NCBI GenBank assembly: GCA_035637115.1
Contig: DASPXV010000127.1
Span: 1 to 38,014 of the forward strand
DNA: 38,014 nt
Source: JAICSD01 sp035637115
GTDB lineage: Bacteria > Acidobacteriota > Vicinamibacteria > Vicinamibacterales > 2-12-FULL-66-21
Direction: 5' to 3'
The notes under the pieces are model-generated. The model was not told the origin of the DNA, made no database searches, and saw nothing but the letters and a program-made list of their open reading frames with translations. Of the stretch, positions 37,243 through 38,014 are shown in pieces. Positions within the stretch are counted from its first letter, which is position 1, and each line of letters starts with the position of its first letter. The position numbers and the translations under genes are program-made.

Positions 37243-38014
37243 TCAGTCTCCGAAGATCCCGCGGAACGCGATATCGATCTCCGGATAGCGGAAGTGATAG
37301 CCGGCGCTCTGCGCGCGTGCGGGAAGCGCGCGCTGCCCGGTGAGCGCGGCATCCGCCATCTCCCCCAGCACGATCCTCAATGCGAACGCGGGAGCGGGAA
37401 CGAATGCCGGGCGGTGCAATGCGCGGCCGAGCGCGCGCGCGAACTCGGCATTCGTGACCGGGTGCGGCGCGGTGACGTTCACGGGGCCGCTCACCGACGG
37501 CGCCTCGACAAGCCAGCGCACCACCTCGACCCAGTCGTGCCGGTGCACCCATGCCATGTACTGTCGGCCGCTGCCGAGCGGTCCGCCGGCGAAGAGGCGG
37601 AAGGGCAGCATCATCTGCGCGACGAGGCCGCCTGACTTCTCGAGCGCGAGGCCGGTACGAAGCGTGATCACGCGCACGCCGGGACGGGCGGCGCGTTGCG
37701 CCTCCGCCTCCCAGTCGACGCAGAGTTGCGCGAGGAAGTCGCTCCCCGCCGACGACTCCTCCGTCAGCGGCTCGCTGCCACGGTCGCCGTAATAGCCGAC
37801 GCTGCTGCCGCTGATGAAGGTCGGTGGCGGCGCACTGGATTCGGCGAATGCCGCGACGAGCGATCGCGTTGGAATGATGCGGCTCTCACGCAGCAACTGC
37901 TTGCGTGCGGTGTTCCAGCGTCCGCGCGCGAGCGACTCTCCGGCCAGATTAATGATGGCGGTCGCGCCATCGAACTCGCGCGCGAGCTGTCCTGCGCTTC
38001 CGTCTGGCGCCCAC
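37243..38014 (-). CDS. TIGR01777-type NAD-dependent epimerase, C-terminal part (runs off the right edge)
   Basis: The last 257 codons of an extended short-chain dehydrogenase of the TIGR01777/YfcH type. The N-terminal cofactor motif lies beyond the edge. Visible are ATAIINLAGESLARGRWN, the TFISGSSVGYYGDRGSEPLTEES segment, LRTGLALEKSGGLVAQMMLPF, YMAWVHRHDWVEVVRWL and the C-terminal DUF1731 domain (VTNAEFARALGRALHRPAFVPAPAFALRIVLGEMADAALTGQR...). Family members relate to cell-division inhibitor SulA-like annotations only by name; the reaction is unknown. It is convergent with DUF1501. Confidence 0.9.
   Translation of the reverse strand, partial: WAPDGSAGQLAREFDGATAIINLAGESLARGRWNTARKQLLRESRIIPTRSLVAAFAESSAPPPTFISGSSVGYYGDRGSEPLTEESSAGSDFLAQLCVDWEAEAQRAARPGVRVITLRTGLALEKSGGLVAQMMLPFRLFAGGPLGSGRQYMAWVHRHDWVEVVRWLVEAPSVSGPVNVTAPHPVTNAEFARALGRALHRPAFVPAPAFALRIVLGEMADAALTGQRALPARAQSAGYHFRYPEIDIAFRGIFGD

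Overview
The window comes from a high-GC bacterium, most likely an acidobacterium of the Vicinamibacteria type. This is inference from gene content. The supporting genes are ADOP-type permeases (MacB/FtsX-like, with the acidobacterial prefix domain on one of them) next to PadR regulators, a DUF1800/DUF1501 pair, a kinase ending in an RDD-like tail, GT39-like membrane proteins and a cytochrome c3-like protein. No rRNA, tRNA, CRISPR array or intact transposase was seen.

Layout. 1-1043 (minus): two PadR regulators and the start of an ADOP permease. 1146-4268 (plus): type III glutamine synthetase and an exported DUF4097-like protein whose ribosome-binding site lies inside a 12-bp hairpin. 4422-8839: a PhzF-like protein, topoisomerase IV subunit A and a GH16 glucanase. 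8923-11617: a second ADOP permease and an esterase gene with its middle missing. 11637-17943: sucA, a repeat-filled 228-bp spacer, sucB, a DinB-like gene and a broken kinase gene. 17957-20541: topoisomerase IV subunit B, a decayed membrane glycosyltransferase and a 161-bp MITE-like element. 20542-25077: a von Willebrand factor A lipoprotein-like/exported protein, a GT39-like protein and DUF763. 25064-29843 (minus): a tightly coupled run of DUF885 peptidase-like protein, membrane glycosyltransferase, small exported protein, FRG-domain protein and quinone oxidoreductase. 29980-34198: a small membrane protein, a multiheme cytochrome fused to a LuxR helix-turn-helix, a VTT membrane protein, a bacterial release-factor-like protein and a FAD oxidoreductase. 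34264-38014: DUF1800, DUF1501 and a partial TIGR01777-type epimerase.

How the genes work together. sucA and sucB encode E1 and E2 of 2-oxoglutarate dehydrogenase; E3 is not in the window. The two topoisomerase subunits lie about 10 kb apart. DUF1800 and DUF1501 form a usual pair. Most of the rest is housekeeping and envelope function.

The most notable signals are not a new defence or biosynthetic cluster. First, at least three genes look like joins of the two ends of longer genes or of neighbouring genes (near 11.50, 17.26 and 30.53 kb), and a fourth is a truncated, frameshifted remnant. Second, there are several kinds of structured repeats: CGAAG-rich spacers, a MITE, hairpins captured into a coding region, and two tandem arrays. 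Third, a TANNNT box recurs 6-10 bases before start codons that lack a Shine-Dalgarno sequence, which suggests leaderless transcription.
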